The notes beneath the pieces are model-generated. The model was given only the letters and a program-made list of their open reading frames with translations, was not told the origin of the DNA and did not search any database. Shown in pieces: positions 26,383-36,080 of a DNA stretch of 64,000 bases; positions within the stretch are counted from its first letter, which is position 1, and each line of letters opens with the position of its first letter. The DNA lies in assembly GCF_000412695.1 (NCBI RefSeq), contig NC_021499.1, positions 5,518,001 to 5,582,000 on the forward strand, given 5' to 3'. The DNA is from Pseudomonas resinovorans NBRC 106553 (GTDB lineage: Bacteria > Pseudomonadota > Gammaproteobacteria > Pseudomonadales > Pseudomonadaceae). A program made the position numbers and the translations under genes.

Positions 26383-26916
26383 TCACGCGCCTTTCTTGGC
26401 CTGCCTCAGCGGGGCCTCGGCATCGGCCGCAGGTCGGCGCCGATCGGAAAGCACCCAGGCGCCGTCGTAGAGCTTCAGGGGGAAGGCCACATCGCCGCCC
26501 CGGCGCCGGTCCACCTGTTCGGCGGGCCTGGCGGTTTCCTGCGTCTCGCTCCGGGCGCCCCTGGGCAGCCCGTGGAGCACCACGCTGCCCAGCTCGGGCA
26601 GGGGGAAGGGTTTGAGCAGGATGATCTCGATATTGCGCTCGATGGCGCGGTTGCAGACTTCGATGCTGGGGTGCGCGGTCATCAGCACCGCTTCACAGCT
26701 GTGCAGGGTGCGCATGGCATCGAAGACTTCGAAGCCGGTCATGTCCGGCAAGCGGTAATCGAGCACCACCAGCTCGGGCTTGAACTCCACCACCTTTTCC
26801 AGGGCGATGGCACCGCTCGCGGCGGTGCGCACCTCGCAGCCGAGCATTTCCAGGTAGGTCTGGAAATTCGCGGCGAGGATCTCTTCGTCGTCGACTATCA
26901 GTACTTTCTTCGACAC
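26383..26916 (-). CDS. Receiver-only response regulator
   Basis: A 177-residue protein with a CheY-like receiver domain (KKVLIVDDEE at the N-terminus, phosphoacceptor Asp53 in VVLDYRLPDMTG, and KPFPLPEL after the conserved Lys). Residues 125-177 are polar with no recognisable output domain. The receiver is similar to that of the sigma54 regulator encoded nearby, so it may be phosphorylated by the same kinase and act as sink or adaptor. I chose the GTG at 26916 (VSKKVLIVDDEE) because of GGGGAG upstream and a sigma54 promoter about 60 bases further; the longer frame would begin upstream of the transcript start. Confidence 0.82.
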   Translation of the reverse strand: MSKKVLIVDDEEILAANFQTYLEMLGCEVRTAASGAIALEKVVEFKPELVVLDYRLPDMTGFEVFDAMRTLHSCEAVLMTAHPSIEVCNRAIERNIEIILLKPFPLPELGSVVLHGLPRGARSETQETARPAEQVDRRRGGDVAFPLKLYDGAWVLSDRRRPAADAEAPLRQAKKGA

Positions 26917-26977
26917 TGCGGCTGCTCCCCTGTGAGGAGTTCGGACGGCGACCCACTTGGCCGCTGCTTGCATCCTT

Positions 26978-26992
26978 GCACGTTCCGAGCCA
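26978..26992 (-). promoter_or_regulatory. Sigma54 promoter of the receiver-only gene
   Basis: Minus-strand TGGCTCGGAACGTGC: GG-N10-GC, one mismatch in the -24 element, GTGC at -12 as in the secretion-operon promoter. Expected transcript start near 26966, 50 bases before the GTG. Confidence 0.65.
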
Positions 26993-27063
26993 AGGCTGCA
27001 TTGACCCGCCAGGGCCAATGATTCCTAGAGTCTAGATCGACGCATAAGTTTCACCAGCTCCCG

Positions 27064-27102
27064 TTTCCCCGACCTTGGTCGGGGAATCTCCCTTATTCGG
27101 GG
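27064..27102. promoter_or_regulatory. C-rich/G-rich dyads (proposed UAS)
   Basis: A perfect inverted repeat TTCCCCGACC-TT-GGTCGGGGAA (27065-27086) and a CCC-N6-GGGG dyad (27090-27102), 70-110 bases upstream of the receiver-gene promoter and directly after the sigma54-regulator gene. The first one could also serve as its terminator. Confidence 0.55.
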
Positions 27103-27107
27103 CATTT

Positions 27108-28538
<1,431 letters not shown>

Positions 28539-28543
28539 GTGTG

Positions 28544-29956
28544 TTATCCCCCTGCCGTGGCCCTGAAGGTCAGGTGCACGTCGGTTCCGGCGTTTTCCCG
28601 GCTATCGATGCTGACTGCTCCACCGAAGCGTTCGACGATCTTGCGCACCAGCACCAGGCCGACGCCCAGACCGCCACGCTTGGTGGTGTGGAAAGGTTTG
28701 AAGGCCATCTCCAGCATGGCCGGCGACATGCCGGCGCCGGTGTCGCTGATGGTCAGGGTGAGCAAGCGGCGGCGCGCGTCCGGCGCCAGGCGGATGGCCA
28801 GCTTGCCGCCGCGCGGCATGGCTTCGATGGCGTTGGACAGTACGCTGCCCAGCAACTGCTGCAATAGCACCGGGTGGCTGACCACCCGTGGCGCCGTCTG
28901 CGTTTGCCAGTCCACCTCGATGCCGGCATGGCGGATCTGCGGCTCGTACGCGGCCAGGGTTTCTTCCAGCGCGGCGGTGAGGTCCACCGGCTCCTGGTCG
29001 CCGGACAGCGGGCGGGCCGACATCAGCAGCTCGCGCACCCACTTCGACATGCGGTCCACCTGGGTGATGATGTCGCCGAGGTTCTTGTGCAGCGGGCCTT
29101 CGTCCACTTCCAGCGCCAGCTCGGCACTGGAGCGGATCGACGCCAGCGGGTTGCGCAGGCTGTGGGCGACGGCGGTGGACATCTCGCCGAGCAGCGCCAG
29201 GGTTTCGCTTTCCACCAGTTGGCGCTGCTGGTCTTCCACCAGCCTCGATGCGTGGCGGACGAACCAGAACAGGCTGAGGTAGATGGCCGCGCCACCCAGG
29301 GCGGTGGCGATCCAGAGCAGGATGAAGCCACGGTTCATGCGGGCGATCAGGTCCACCGGCTCCTTGTAGATCTCGATCACCGAGAGCACTTCGCCACGGC
29401 TGTCCAGCAGCGGGATGAAGCTTTCCAGGTAGAGGCTGTGGGGCACCTTCATGAAGAAGCCCTCGGCCGGGCAGCTGTCGGGGCCGTGGTGCTCGGTGGT
29501 CACGGTGTTGCGACTCTTCACCGCCTCGTTGAGCTTGGCCTGCTCCAGGGAGCGTCCGCCCACCAGTTTCGGGTTGGTGGACCAGATCACCACCCCATCG
29601 GGGGCGTAGACGTTGGCCAGGAGCACGTCGGGCAGGCGCACGATGTGGTCGAAGAATTCTTCGTGGGATTTCACCAGCTGTTCGTGGGAGACCCCGAGAC
29701 GGGCGCCATCCACGCGCTTGTCGAGAAACTCGCCCAGGGTGAGGCCGGGGGAGAAGTTGCCGTGGATGACTTCGACGTCGGCGATGGACTTGATGAACTG
29801 GGCGCTGAGCATGGCATCGCGGTCGATGCTCTCGCTCATGAGGAATCGGGTCGCGGCCAAGCCAAGGAGAATGGCGACCACCAGGATGATCACCAGGCTC
29901 ACCAGGGAAAACCAGCGGAACAGATTGAAGGGCTTGCTCGCCAGCGCAATCTTCAT
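28544..29956 (-). CDS. Membrane sensor histidine kinase (MnxS-like)
   Basis: A 470-residue kinase with two membrane helices (about residues 14-40 and 208-230) that bound a periplasmic sensor domain of about 170 residues. The transmitter has the phosphoacceptor His in VAHSLRNPLASIRSSAE, an N box LSNAIEAMPRGG, a G1 box DTGAGM and a G2 box GGLGVGL. The periplasmic domain holds several His and a Cys (TEHHGPDSCPAEGFF) that could bind a metal. It is the first gene of the kinase-regulator operon and is divergent from the secreted-protein operon. GGGAGGT lies four bases before the ATG. Confidence 0.92.
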   Translation of the reverse strand: MKIALASKPFNLFRWFSLVSLVIILVVAILLGLAATRFLMSESIDRDAMLSAQFIKSIADVEVIHGNFSPGLTLGEFLDKRVDGARLGVSHEQLVKSHEEFFDHIVRLPDVLLANVYAPDGVVIWSTNPKLVGGRSLEQAKLNEAVKSRNTVTTEHHGPDSCPAEGFFMKVPHSLYLESFIPLLDSRGEVLSVIEIYKEPVDLIARMNRGFILLWIATALGGAAIYLSLFWFVRHASRLVEDQQRQLVESETLALLGEMSTAVAHSLRNPLASIRSSAELALEVDEGPLHKNLGDIITQVDRMSKWVRELLMSARPLSGDQEPVDLTAALEETLAAYEPQIRHAGIEVDWQTQTAPRVVSHPVLLQQLLGSVLSNAIEAMPRGGKLAIRLAPDARRRLLTLTISDTGAGMSPAMLEMAFKPFHTTKRGGLGVGLVLVRKIVERFGGAVSIDSRENAGTDVHLTFRATAGG

Positions 29957-30120
29957 CGATACCTCCCCTTGGGAAACCGTCGGCTCGCTCGCAATGCGCG
30001 CGGAAAAGGGGCCGCCGGCTCGGCCGGCAACTCCTGCGCCGACTCCGGGTAGTTATAGCGCAGGCCCCGCCATTCACGGCTCTACCGCTCGGCGGTCGCC
30101 GAACGGTAGGCCCACGGTTT

Positions 30121-30189
30121 TCCCCACTTGCGCACCCACTTTCCCCCCAGTTCTGGGGAACCTGCCCCCAATGCCCACCAGCATTGGGG
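30121..30189. promoter_or_regulatory. C-rich/G-rich dyads before the secreted-protein operon (proposed UAS)
   Basis: TTTTCCCC at 30118, a dyad CCCCCC-AGTTCT-GGGGAA (30143-30160) and a perfect inverted repeat CCCCAATGC-CCACCA-GCATTGGGG (30166-30189), 60-130 bases upstream of the sigma54 promoter at 30248. They also lie upstream of the divergent kinase gene. The 387-base gap to the next gene otherwise holds nothing I recognise. Confidence 0.6.
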
Positions 30190-30247
30190 ACGACCTATTT
30201 CAAGATGTTTCAGACTCCGACCGCGAGGCAGAGCGGCCGAAGCCGTC

Positions 30248-30262
30248 TGGCATGGGGTTTGC
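30248..30262 (+). promoter_or_regulatory. Sigma54 promoter of the secreted-protein operon
   Basis: TGGCATGGGGTTTGC: GG-N10-GC with good -24 (TGGCAT) and -12 (TTTGC) elements. Expected transcript start near 30274, leader of about 70 bases. Confidence 0.85.
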
Positions 30263-30343
30263 GCCCTCGGATTGTCAACGAAGAGCCCTGCGCTCATCGG
30301 TGCCGGACAAACGGCAAAGTTCATCGACTGGAAGGGCGACACC

Positions 30344-31639
30344 ATGCACAACGCACTGCCAACACTCGCGCTCCCGCTTCTGCTCGGACTCACGGTGGCC
30401 CCGGCCATGGCCGGTCTCTACGCGGTCGATCAGACGACCCTCACCGAGGTCAACGGCTTCTTCCCCGCCTGGTACCAGGACAGCCACGGCCGAGCCCTGG
30501 ACCTGTGCCTGTCCAAGGCCCAGAGCAGCCGCGTCCCCGGCTCCTTCATGTGCAACCTGCTGCCGACGCCGGGGGTGTTCGACGAAACCCAGCCGGTGGT
30601 GTTCCCCACCAATTTCCCCGACGAAGCCTTCTGGTTCACCGGCGACGCGGCCATCACCGACGCCGCCACCGGCATCGACCTGCTCTATGTCTCCGCCGTG
30701 GAGGCCGCCTTCAGCGGCGAGCTGCCGGCGGCGGGCGAACAGGTCAGCTTCGCGCGCATCCGTATCCGCGTGACCGTGCCGGTGGCCGGCACCTACACCA
30801 TCACCCACCCCTATGGTGTGGACGTGTTCTCCGTGGACACCCCCGGTACCCGCGCCATCAACCTGACCCGCGATATCGGCATCGCCGCGCCGGGCGACTT
30901 CAGCGGCGCCCTGGCCGGCAACATCGGCCCCTTCCTGCGCTCGGTGAACGGCCCTTATGTAGAAACCAACCCGGTCAGCAACCTGCCGGAGACCTTCATC
31001 GGCGACCCGAACCTGCTGGAGGAAGTCACCGGCAGCCCCTTCGGGACCAACTTCGTGCGCATCGAAGGCCCCAACGGGCTGCGTGCCGAAACCCAGCAGT
31101 TCGCCATCTCTGGCAAGCTCTCCCAGGTGCCGCTGCCCACTCCGCTGATCGTGGAGCGCGCCACCTACTCCCGTGGCGGCTCGTCGACGGCCACCCAGCA
31201 GGACTACTTCACCCTGGCCCCGCCGGCTCCCGCCACCCAGACCTACACCGACACCGCCGGCGCCAGCGGCCCGATGCACGGCAGCGCCACCGGCGCCTGG
31301 TACGGCCAGTCCGCCGCCAGCCCCACGGCCAACGGCAGCGTTTCCTTCAGCGCCGACAACAGCACGGCCATTCCCAGCAGCACCGTCACCAGCAAGTCCG
31401 CGCCACTGGTGGACCTGGTGACCATCAGCCGCGCCGAGTACAGCCTGGGCAGCGGCCTGCTGACCGTGGAAGCCAGCTCCAGCGACCAGTCCGGCCAGCC
31501 GGCGCTGAGCGCCGAGGGCCTCGGCCCGCTGGTGGGCGGCCGCCTGCAACTGCCGGTCGCCAGCATTCCACCGGCCAACGTGCAGGTGCTCTCGGCCAAC
31601 GGCGGTTCCGATACCGAAGAAGTCCTGATTCTCCCCTGA
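30344..31639 (+). CDS. Secreted protein of unknown function, family member A
   Basis: A 431-residue protein with a clear signal peptide (LPTLALPLLLGLTVAPAMAG, cut near residue 23). I do not recognise a named family. The first 290 residues are shared with the product of the next gene: both have GFFPAWYQD / GYFPRWYQD, LCLSKA, FMC-LLP-PG-FDE, FPDE-FW, SFARIRIRV, THPYGVD-like segments, PGDF-GALAGN and GSPFGTNFVRIEGPNG. Two conserved Cys may form a disulfide. The C-terminal 130 residues are beta-rich with Ser/Thr linkers. The start at 30344 follows GAAGGG. It sits alone with its paralogue behind a sigma54 promoter, so it is probably exported and co-expressed with the oxidases. Confidence 0.8.
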   Translation: MHNALPTLALPLLLGLTVAPAMAGLYAVDQTTLTEVNGFFPAWYQDSHGRALDLCLSKAQSSRVPGSFMCNLLPTPGVFDETQPVVFPTNFPDEAFWFTGDAAITDAATGIDLLYVSAVEAAFSGELPAAGEQVSFARIRIRVTVPVAGTYTITHPYGVDVFSVDTPGTRAINLTRDIGIAAPGDFSGALAGNIGPFLRSVNGPYVETNPVSNLPETFIGDPNLLEEVTGSPFGTNFVRIEGPNGLRAETQQFAISGKLSQVPLPTPLIVERATYSRGGSSTATQQDYFTLAPPAPATQTYTDTAGASGPMHGSATGAWYGQSAASPTANGSVSFSADNSTAIPSSTVTSKSAPLVDLVTISRAEYSLGSGLLTVEASSSDQSGQPALSAEGLGPLVGGRLQLPVASIPPANVQVLSANGGSDTEEVLILP

Positions 31640-31681
31640 GAACAACAATCACCCGCCGCGCGCGAGTGAACGGAGGCAGTC

Positions 31682-33892
31682 ATGTTCAAATGGCCAGCAA
31701 TACTCGGCATGGCGCTGGGCCTGCTCGTCGGCATCCCGGTCGCCGAAGCCCAGCTGGCGGCGGTGGACCCCGGTCCCCACACCGCCGCCAGTGGCTATTT
31801 CCCCCGCTGGTACCAGGACACCCTGGGCGTGCCCCTGGAGCTGTGCCTGTCCAAGGCGGTCAGCTCGCGGGCACCCGGCAACTTCATGTGCACCCTGCTG
31901 CCCAATCCGGGCATCTTCGATGAAACCCGGCCCATCGCCTTCCCCGGCAACTTCCCCGACGAAAGCTTCTGGATGCTCGCCGAAACCAGCATCGCCGACC
32001 CCGGCAACGGCCTGTCGATGGACGTCTACGTCGCCGGTATCGAAGCCGCCTTCGCCAACGGAGTGCCGCGCCTGGGCGACCAGCAGAGCTTCGCGCGCAT
32101 CCGTATCCGGGTGAACGTGCCGGTGGCCGGCACCTACCGCGTCATCCACCCCTACGGCGTGGATACCTTCACCGTGACCGCACCGGGTCGCCGCGCGATC
32201 AACATGACCCGCGACATCGGCATCGGCGCGCCGGGCGACTTCAACGGCGCCCTGGCTGGCAACGTCGGCCCCTTCCTCACCCGCGTCGGCGGCCCCTACC
32301 AGGAAACCAACCCGGAAACCGGTGAGCTGGAGAGCTTCGTGGGCGACCCCAACCTCGCCGAACCGGTGACCGGCAGCCCGTTCGGGACCAACTTCGTGCG
32401 CATCGAAGGCCCCAACGGCCTGGTCGCCGAGAGCAGCCTGTTCAACCTCTCCGGCAAGCTGTTCACCGGCGGCATCGCCAGCGAAGTCGGCGTCGACCGC
32501 GCCACCTACAGCCGCGATGCCCAGCGCACCTGGATCTCGGTGTTCGCCAACTCCACGCCCAACGCGACCCTGTGCTTCCGCGAAAGCCTGGACCTGGTGG
32601 GCGACCCGCCGTCGCCCTGCCAGTTCGAAATGACCGGCAATGGCAACGGCCTGTTCTTCGGCCAGGACCAGGCCCCGGCCAGCCTGCCGCCCTTCGTGCT
32701 GATCACCGCCAAGGACAGCACCACCAACGCCGCGGCCACCACCCAGACCCAGGAGCTGGTGGACATCGTCAAGGTCAGCCAGGCGCGCTACTCCTGGGCG
32801 AACAAGACGCTGACCGTGGAAGCCCGCTCCAGCGACGAGCTGCAAGTGCCGACCCTGGTGGCCGAAGGCTTCGGCCCCCTGCTGCAGGTCAGCGGCACGA
32901 CCCAGCGCCTGGTGGCCGCCAACGTCGAGCAACCGCCCGCCAGGATCACGGTGAAATCCGCCGCCGGCGGCAGCGACAGCGAGTTCGTCGTAATAGAAGG
33001 CACACCGCCCGGCCAGCCGACCAACCAACCGCCCGTGGCCAACGCGGACAGCGCCAGCACCAGCGCGGGCGTTCCGCTCACCCTGGTGCTGACCGCCAAC
33101 GACAGCGACCCGGACGTCAACCTGCCGCTGTCCGTCGCCAACCTCGGCAGCGTCAGTCTCGGCACCCTGGTACCGAGCGGCATCAACTCGGTGATCTACA
33201 CCCCGCCGGCCCAGGTGGCGGCAACCCAGGTGGTGAGCTTCAGCTACCAGGCCCGCGACAACCAGGGCGCCCTCTCCGCCCCGGCCACCGTGACCATCAC
33301 CGTACGGCCCAACCTGCCGCCGGTAGTGGCCAACGACACCGCCACCACCAACGCCGGCGCGCCGGTGACGATCAACGTGCTGGCCAATGACGCCGATCCG
33401 GAAGCCAACCCCATGACGGTGGTCAACCTGACCCCGCCGCCCGCAGGCAGAGGCACCGTCGCCACCAATGGCACCACCGTGACCTACACCCCGCCGGCCA
33501 GCGTGACCGCCACCCTTACCGCCAGCTTCACCTACCAGGCCCGTGACTCCATCGGCGCCACCTCGACCCCGGCGACGGTCACGGTCACGGTGAACCCGGC
33601 GGTGGCCGCCGACACCCTGGCCATCAACAAGGCCGACGTGAAGGCGGGCTCCAACAACCGCTACTCCTGGGACTTCGAAGGCACCACCTCGCGGCCCCAG
33701 GGCAACCAGATCCGCATCGAGGTCAGCAGCACCCAGGGCGTAGTCCTGCTGGGCACCGCAGCTCCGAGTGCCAATGGCAAATGGAAACTGTCGGTGAACA
33801 ACTCCACCGCCGTGGTGCCCTCGGCCAACCCCAGCGTCACCGTGCGCTCCACCTTTGGCGGTGTGCGTACCGGGCCCATAACCGTACGTTGA
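31682..33892 (+). CDS. Secreted protein of unknown function with Ig/cadherin-like repeats, family member B
   Basis: A 736-residue exported protein (signal peptide cut near residue 22, VAEAQL). Residues about 23-440 are paralogous to the upstream gene. After a Pro/Gln/Asn linker (GQPTNQPPVANA) come two tandem cadherin/VCBS-like modules of about 95 residues each (PPVANADSASTSAGVPLTLVL ... ATVTITV and PPVVANDTATTNAGAPVTIN ... ATVTVTV), then a C-terminal beta domain of about 95 residues (DTLAINKADVKAGSNNRYSWD onward). Such modules are common in surface-bound or fibre proteins. GGAGG lies eight bases before the ATG, 42 bases after the upstream stop. A surface scaffold or matrix partner is possible but unproven. 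Confidence 0.8.
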   Translation: MFKWPAILGMALGLLVGIPVAEAQLAAVDPGPHTAASGYFPRWYQDTLGVPLELCLSKAVSSRAPGNFMCTLLPNPGIFDETRPIAFPGNFPDESFWMLAETSIADPGNGLSMDVYVAGIEAAFANGVPRLGDQQSFARIRIRVNVPVAGTYRVIHPYGVDTFTVTAPGRRAINMTRDIGIGAPGDFNGALAGNVGPFLTRVGGPYQETNPETGELESFVGDPNLAEPVTGSPFGTNFVRIEGPNGLVAESSLFNLSGKLFTGGIASEVGVDRATYSRDAQRTWISVFANSTPNATLCFRESLDLVGDPPSPCQFEMTGNGNGLFFGQDQAPASLPPFVLITAKDSTTNAAATTQTQELVDIVKVSQARYSWANKTLTVEARSSDELQVPTLVAEGFGPLLQVSGTTQRLVAANVEQPPARITVKSAAGGSDSEFVVIEGTPPGQPTNQPPVANADSASTSAGVPLTLVLTANDSDPDVNLPLSVANLGSVSLGTLVPSGINSVIYTPPAQVAATQVVSFSYQARDNQGALSAPATVTITVRPNLPPVVANDTATTNAGAPVTINVLANDADPEANPMTVVNLTPPPAGRGTVATNGTTVTYTPPASVTATLTASFTYQARDSIGATSTPATVTVTVNPAVAADTLAINKADVKAGSNNRYSWDFEGTTSRPQGNQIRIEVSSTQGVVLLGTAAPSANGKWKLSVNNSTAVVPSANPSVTVRSTFGGVRTGPITVR

Positions 33893-33912
33893 TCGCTCTG
33901 CTCCAGTTGTCC

Positions 33913-33942
33913 CCCGGCCGCGCCATGCGGCTGGGTTTTTTG
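33913..33942 (+). terminator. Intrinsic terminator of the secreted-protein operon
   Basis: CCCGGCCGC-GCCAT-GCGGCTGGG followed by TTTTTT, 20 bases after the stop. One G-T pair in the stem. Confidence 0.82.
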
Positions 33943-34033
33943 GGGGTAGTCACGAATGGCTGGGGGTTGGTTCATGGTGGATAGGCAATCTGGTGCGAGG
34001 GGGCTTTCATTTCGGTGATTCAGCTCATTACCG

Positions 34034-34283
34034 AGTGGGCGTCGGGTTTCTGTTTCGCCTTCCCGGGCGACTCCCTTTGGCAGTCGCCCCAAAGGAAGCA
34101 AAGGGCTTGCCCCGACATCCGGGTTTGGCTGCGCCAAACTCCCCTCCCTACATCCTTGCTCCGGGGGCCCGCCGCGAAGGGCCATCCATGGCCCTGCGCG
34201 GCTCTCGCGGCATCCATGCCGCTCGTCCCCCTACACAAGGACTCCGCTCGGCCTCCTGAAGGGGCGCTTTGCGCGGCGTCATC
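34034..34283. repeat. Long intergenic repeat R6, copy 2 (inverted)
   Basis: About 250 bases that are the reverse complement of 11126-11385 with moderate divergence. The two copies face each other and bracket the oxidases, regulators and secreted-protein genes. Confidence 0.75.
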
Positions 34284-34320
34284 TTCTCTGCCCTGTGTCA
34301 GGTCGGATTGGGCATCGGTT

Positions 34321-34409
34321 AGTAGGATGGGTTGAGCGAAGCGATACCCATGCGGGCAGGGCTGATGGGTATCGCAAGCTCGCGGAACGCCGCCCGAGCC
34401 ACCCTACGA
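34321..34409. repeat. REPIN of the R1 family
   Basis: GTAGGATGGGTTGAGCGAAG and its inverted partner GATGGGTATCGCAAGCTCGC around a short spacer. The gap 33893-34671 holds the terminator, R6, this REPIN and about 260 bases (34410-34671) in which I see nothing clear. Confidence 0.85.
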
Positions 34410-34671
34410 TTGCCCACTATCAGTCCGGTCGGGACATCAGGATTGCGTGGACCTGCGGGAGAAGGGAGGGGTGGGCCGCGTTCGGAAAAGGGCGGTATCC
34501 ACTGACTGGGAGCCAGGCAGTCGGAAAATCCCACCTATCTCCTCATTACCTCTTGAAAATCAGCCCTTTCCCACGATAATCGCGCGCCCGGCCGGGCGCC
34601 CTTGCACACCGGCACCCGCCCCACCCAACAAGCGCTACGCAGATAGCCCCTTCAAAGCCCCTGGACCCCTG

Positions 34672-35490
34672 ATGAACCGTACCCTTCCTTCCCTGATGCT
34701 CGCTGGCGGCCTGCTGGCGGCCGGCAACGCCCTGGCCGACGGCCCCCTGCTGTGGCAGGACAACAGCCTGACCTACCTCTACGGCCAGAACTTCGAGATC
34801 AACCCGCCGATCCAGCAGACCTTCACCTTCGAGCACGCCAGCGGCTGGACCTTCGGCGACCTGTTCATGTTCGTCGACCAGATCAACTACAACGGCTCGG
34901 AAGACCCGAACCTGGGCAAGAACACCTACTACGGTGAAATCTCCCCGCGCCTGTCCTTCGGCAAGATCTTCGACCAGAAGATCGAGTTCGGCCCCATCAG
35001 CGACGTGCTGCTGGCCGCCACCTACGAGCGTGGCGAGAACCGCAACCAGAACTACCTGCTCGGCCCGGGCTTCGACCTCAACATCCCCGGCTTCGACTAC
35101 TTCCAGCTGAACTTCTACTACCGCCGCCCCGACGGCATCACCAACAACCCGTCCGGCCAGTGGCAGGTCACCCCGGTGTGGTCCTACACCATCCCGGTGG
35201 GCAACTCGAACGTGCTGATCGACGGCTTCATGGACTGGGTGTGGAACAACCAGGACGGCACCTCGAGCCGCCCCAACGACCTGCACGCCAACCTGCACTT
35301 CAACCCGCAGATCAAGTACGACCTGGGCAAGGCACTGGGCTGGAGCGCGGTGAAGCACTTCTATGTCGGCATCGAGTACGACTACTGGCGCCACAAGTAC
35401 GGCATCGACAACAACAGCGTCCTCGGCGACGAAGTCCTCGGCGGCACCCACCAGAACACCTTCAGCCTGCTGGCCAAGGTGCACTTCTGA
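34672..35490 (+). CDS. Tsx/OmpK-like outer membrane channel
   Basis: A 272-residue outer-membrane protein with a signal peptide (cut near residue 22, NALADGPLLW) and a 12-strand Tsx/OmpK-type pattern: WQDNSLTYLYGQNFEINPP, EHASGWTFGDLFMFVDQINY, GEISPRLSFGKI, VTPVWSYTIPVG, and a C-terminal aromatic residue (LLAKVHF) for beta-barrel assembly. Tsx channels pass nucleosides. The Pseudomonas relatives are usually annotated OmpK. I chose the ATG at 34672 because it gives the signal peptide; there is no strong ribosome-binding site. Confidence 0.88.
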   Translation: MNRTLPSLMLAGGLLAAGNALADGPLLWQDNSLTYLYGQNFEINPPIQQTFTFEHASGWTFGDLFMFVDQINYNGSEDPNLGKNTYYGEISPRLSFGKIFDQKIEFGPISDVLLAATYERGENRNQNYLLGPGFDLNIPGFDYFQLNFYYRRPDGITNNPSGQWQVTPVWSYTIPVGNSNVLIDGFMDWVWNNQDGTSSRPNDLHANLHFNPQIKYDLGKALGWSAVKHFYVGIEYDYWRHKYGIDNNSVLGDEVLGGTHQNTFSLLAKVHF

Positions 35491-35496
35491 TGGCAC

Positions 35497-35521
35497 GGGG
35501 CCCGTCGCAATGACGGGCCCC
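35497..35521 (+). terminator. GC-rich stem after the porin gene
   Basis: GGGGCCCGTC-GCAAT-GACGGGCCCC: a perfect ten-base stem seven bases after the stop, followed by only a weak T-rich stretch. Could stabilise the porin transcript end or attenuate reading into the next small gene. Confidence 0.6.
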
Positions 35522-35598
35522 TCCGTTCTTGCGCCAAGGGAAAACGCCATGGAAAATGCGCGTCAGTCCCAGCCTGCAGTCAGACAAGGATTTTTCCG

Positions 35599-35910
35599 AT
35601 GGCAAGCGACAGTTCCCCTGCCTCCCCGCGCACCAGGGGGGAGATTCTGGTTACCGGCGGCTGGATCGCCCTCGCCATCGCCATCCCCATCAGCAGCCTC
35701 TTCTCCGACGACTCCTTCACCCTTTCCACCAGCCTCGCGCTACTGTCCCTGGTCACCCTCTGCGCCGCCTTCGCCTGCTGGCCGAAGCTGTTCATCACGC
35801 CCATCAACTACAAGGGCCTGTGCGACGAGGTACCCCGTGGCAGCACCATCGCCATGTCGGTGTTCGTGGGCCTGACCGTATTGCGCGGCGTGGTCGAGCT
35901 GTTCGCCTGA
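35599..35910 (+). CDS. Small inner-membrane protein
   Basis: A 103-residue protein with three hydrophobic segments: VTGGWIALAIAIPISSLF (about 18-35), STSLALLSLVTLCAAFACW (43-61) and a C-terminal one (STIAMSVFVGLTVLRGVVEL). I do not recognise the family. AAGGA lies eight bases before the ATG. It is 108 bases after the porin gene on the same strand and may be co-transcribed. Confidence 0.65.
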   Translation: MASDSSPASPRTRGEILVTGGWIALAIAIPISSLFSDDSFTLSTSLALLSLVTLCAAFACWPKLFITPINYKGLCDEVPRGSTIAMSVFVGLTVLRGVVELFA

Positions 35911-35925
35911 GCCCCGGCGCGTACC

Positions 35926-36010
35926 GTAGGTTGGCGCAGAGCGCAGCGAAGCCCGACGTCTCGGACCGGGCGCCACTGTTGGGCTTCGCGTAGCTCAGGC
36001 ACAACCTGCC
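35926..36010. repeat. REPIN of the taggttgg family (R2)
   Basis: CGTAGGTTGGCGCAGAGCG at the left and GTAGCTCAGGCACAACCTGC at the right, inverted. Other R2 copies: 41104-41143, 49067-49152, 51946-52047. Confidence 0.8.
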
Positions 36011-36036
36011 GATCGCCTGCACTCCTGCTCCCCAAG

Positions 36037-36065
36037 AAAAAGCCCCGCACTAGGCGGGGCTTTTT
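36037..36065. terminator. Bidirectional intrinsic terminator
   Basis: AAAAAGCCCCGC-ACTAG-GCGGGGCTTTTT between convergent genes. Confidence 0.92.
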
Positions 36066-36080
36066 CATTGCAGCGCTGGA

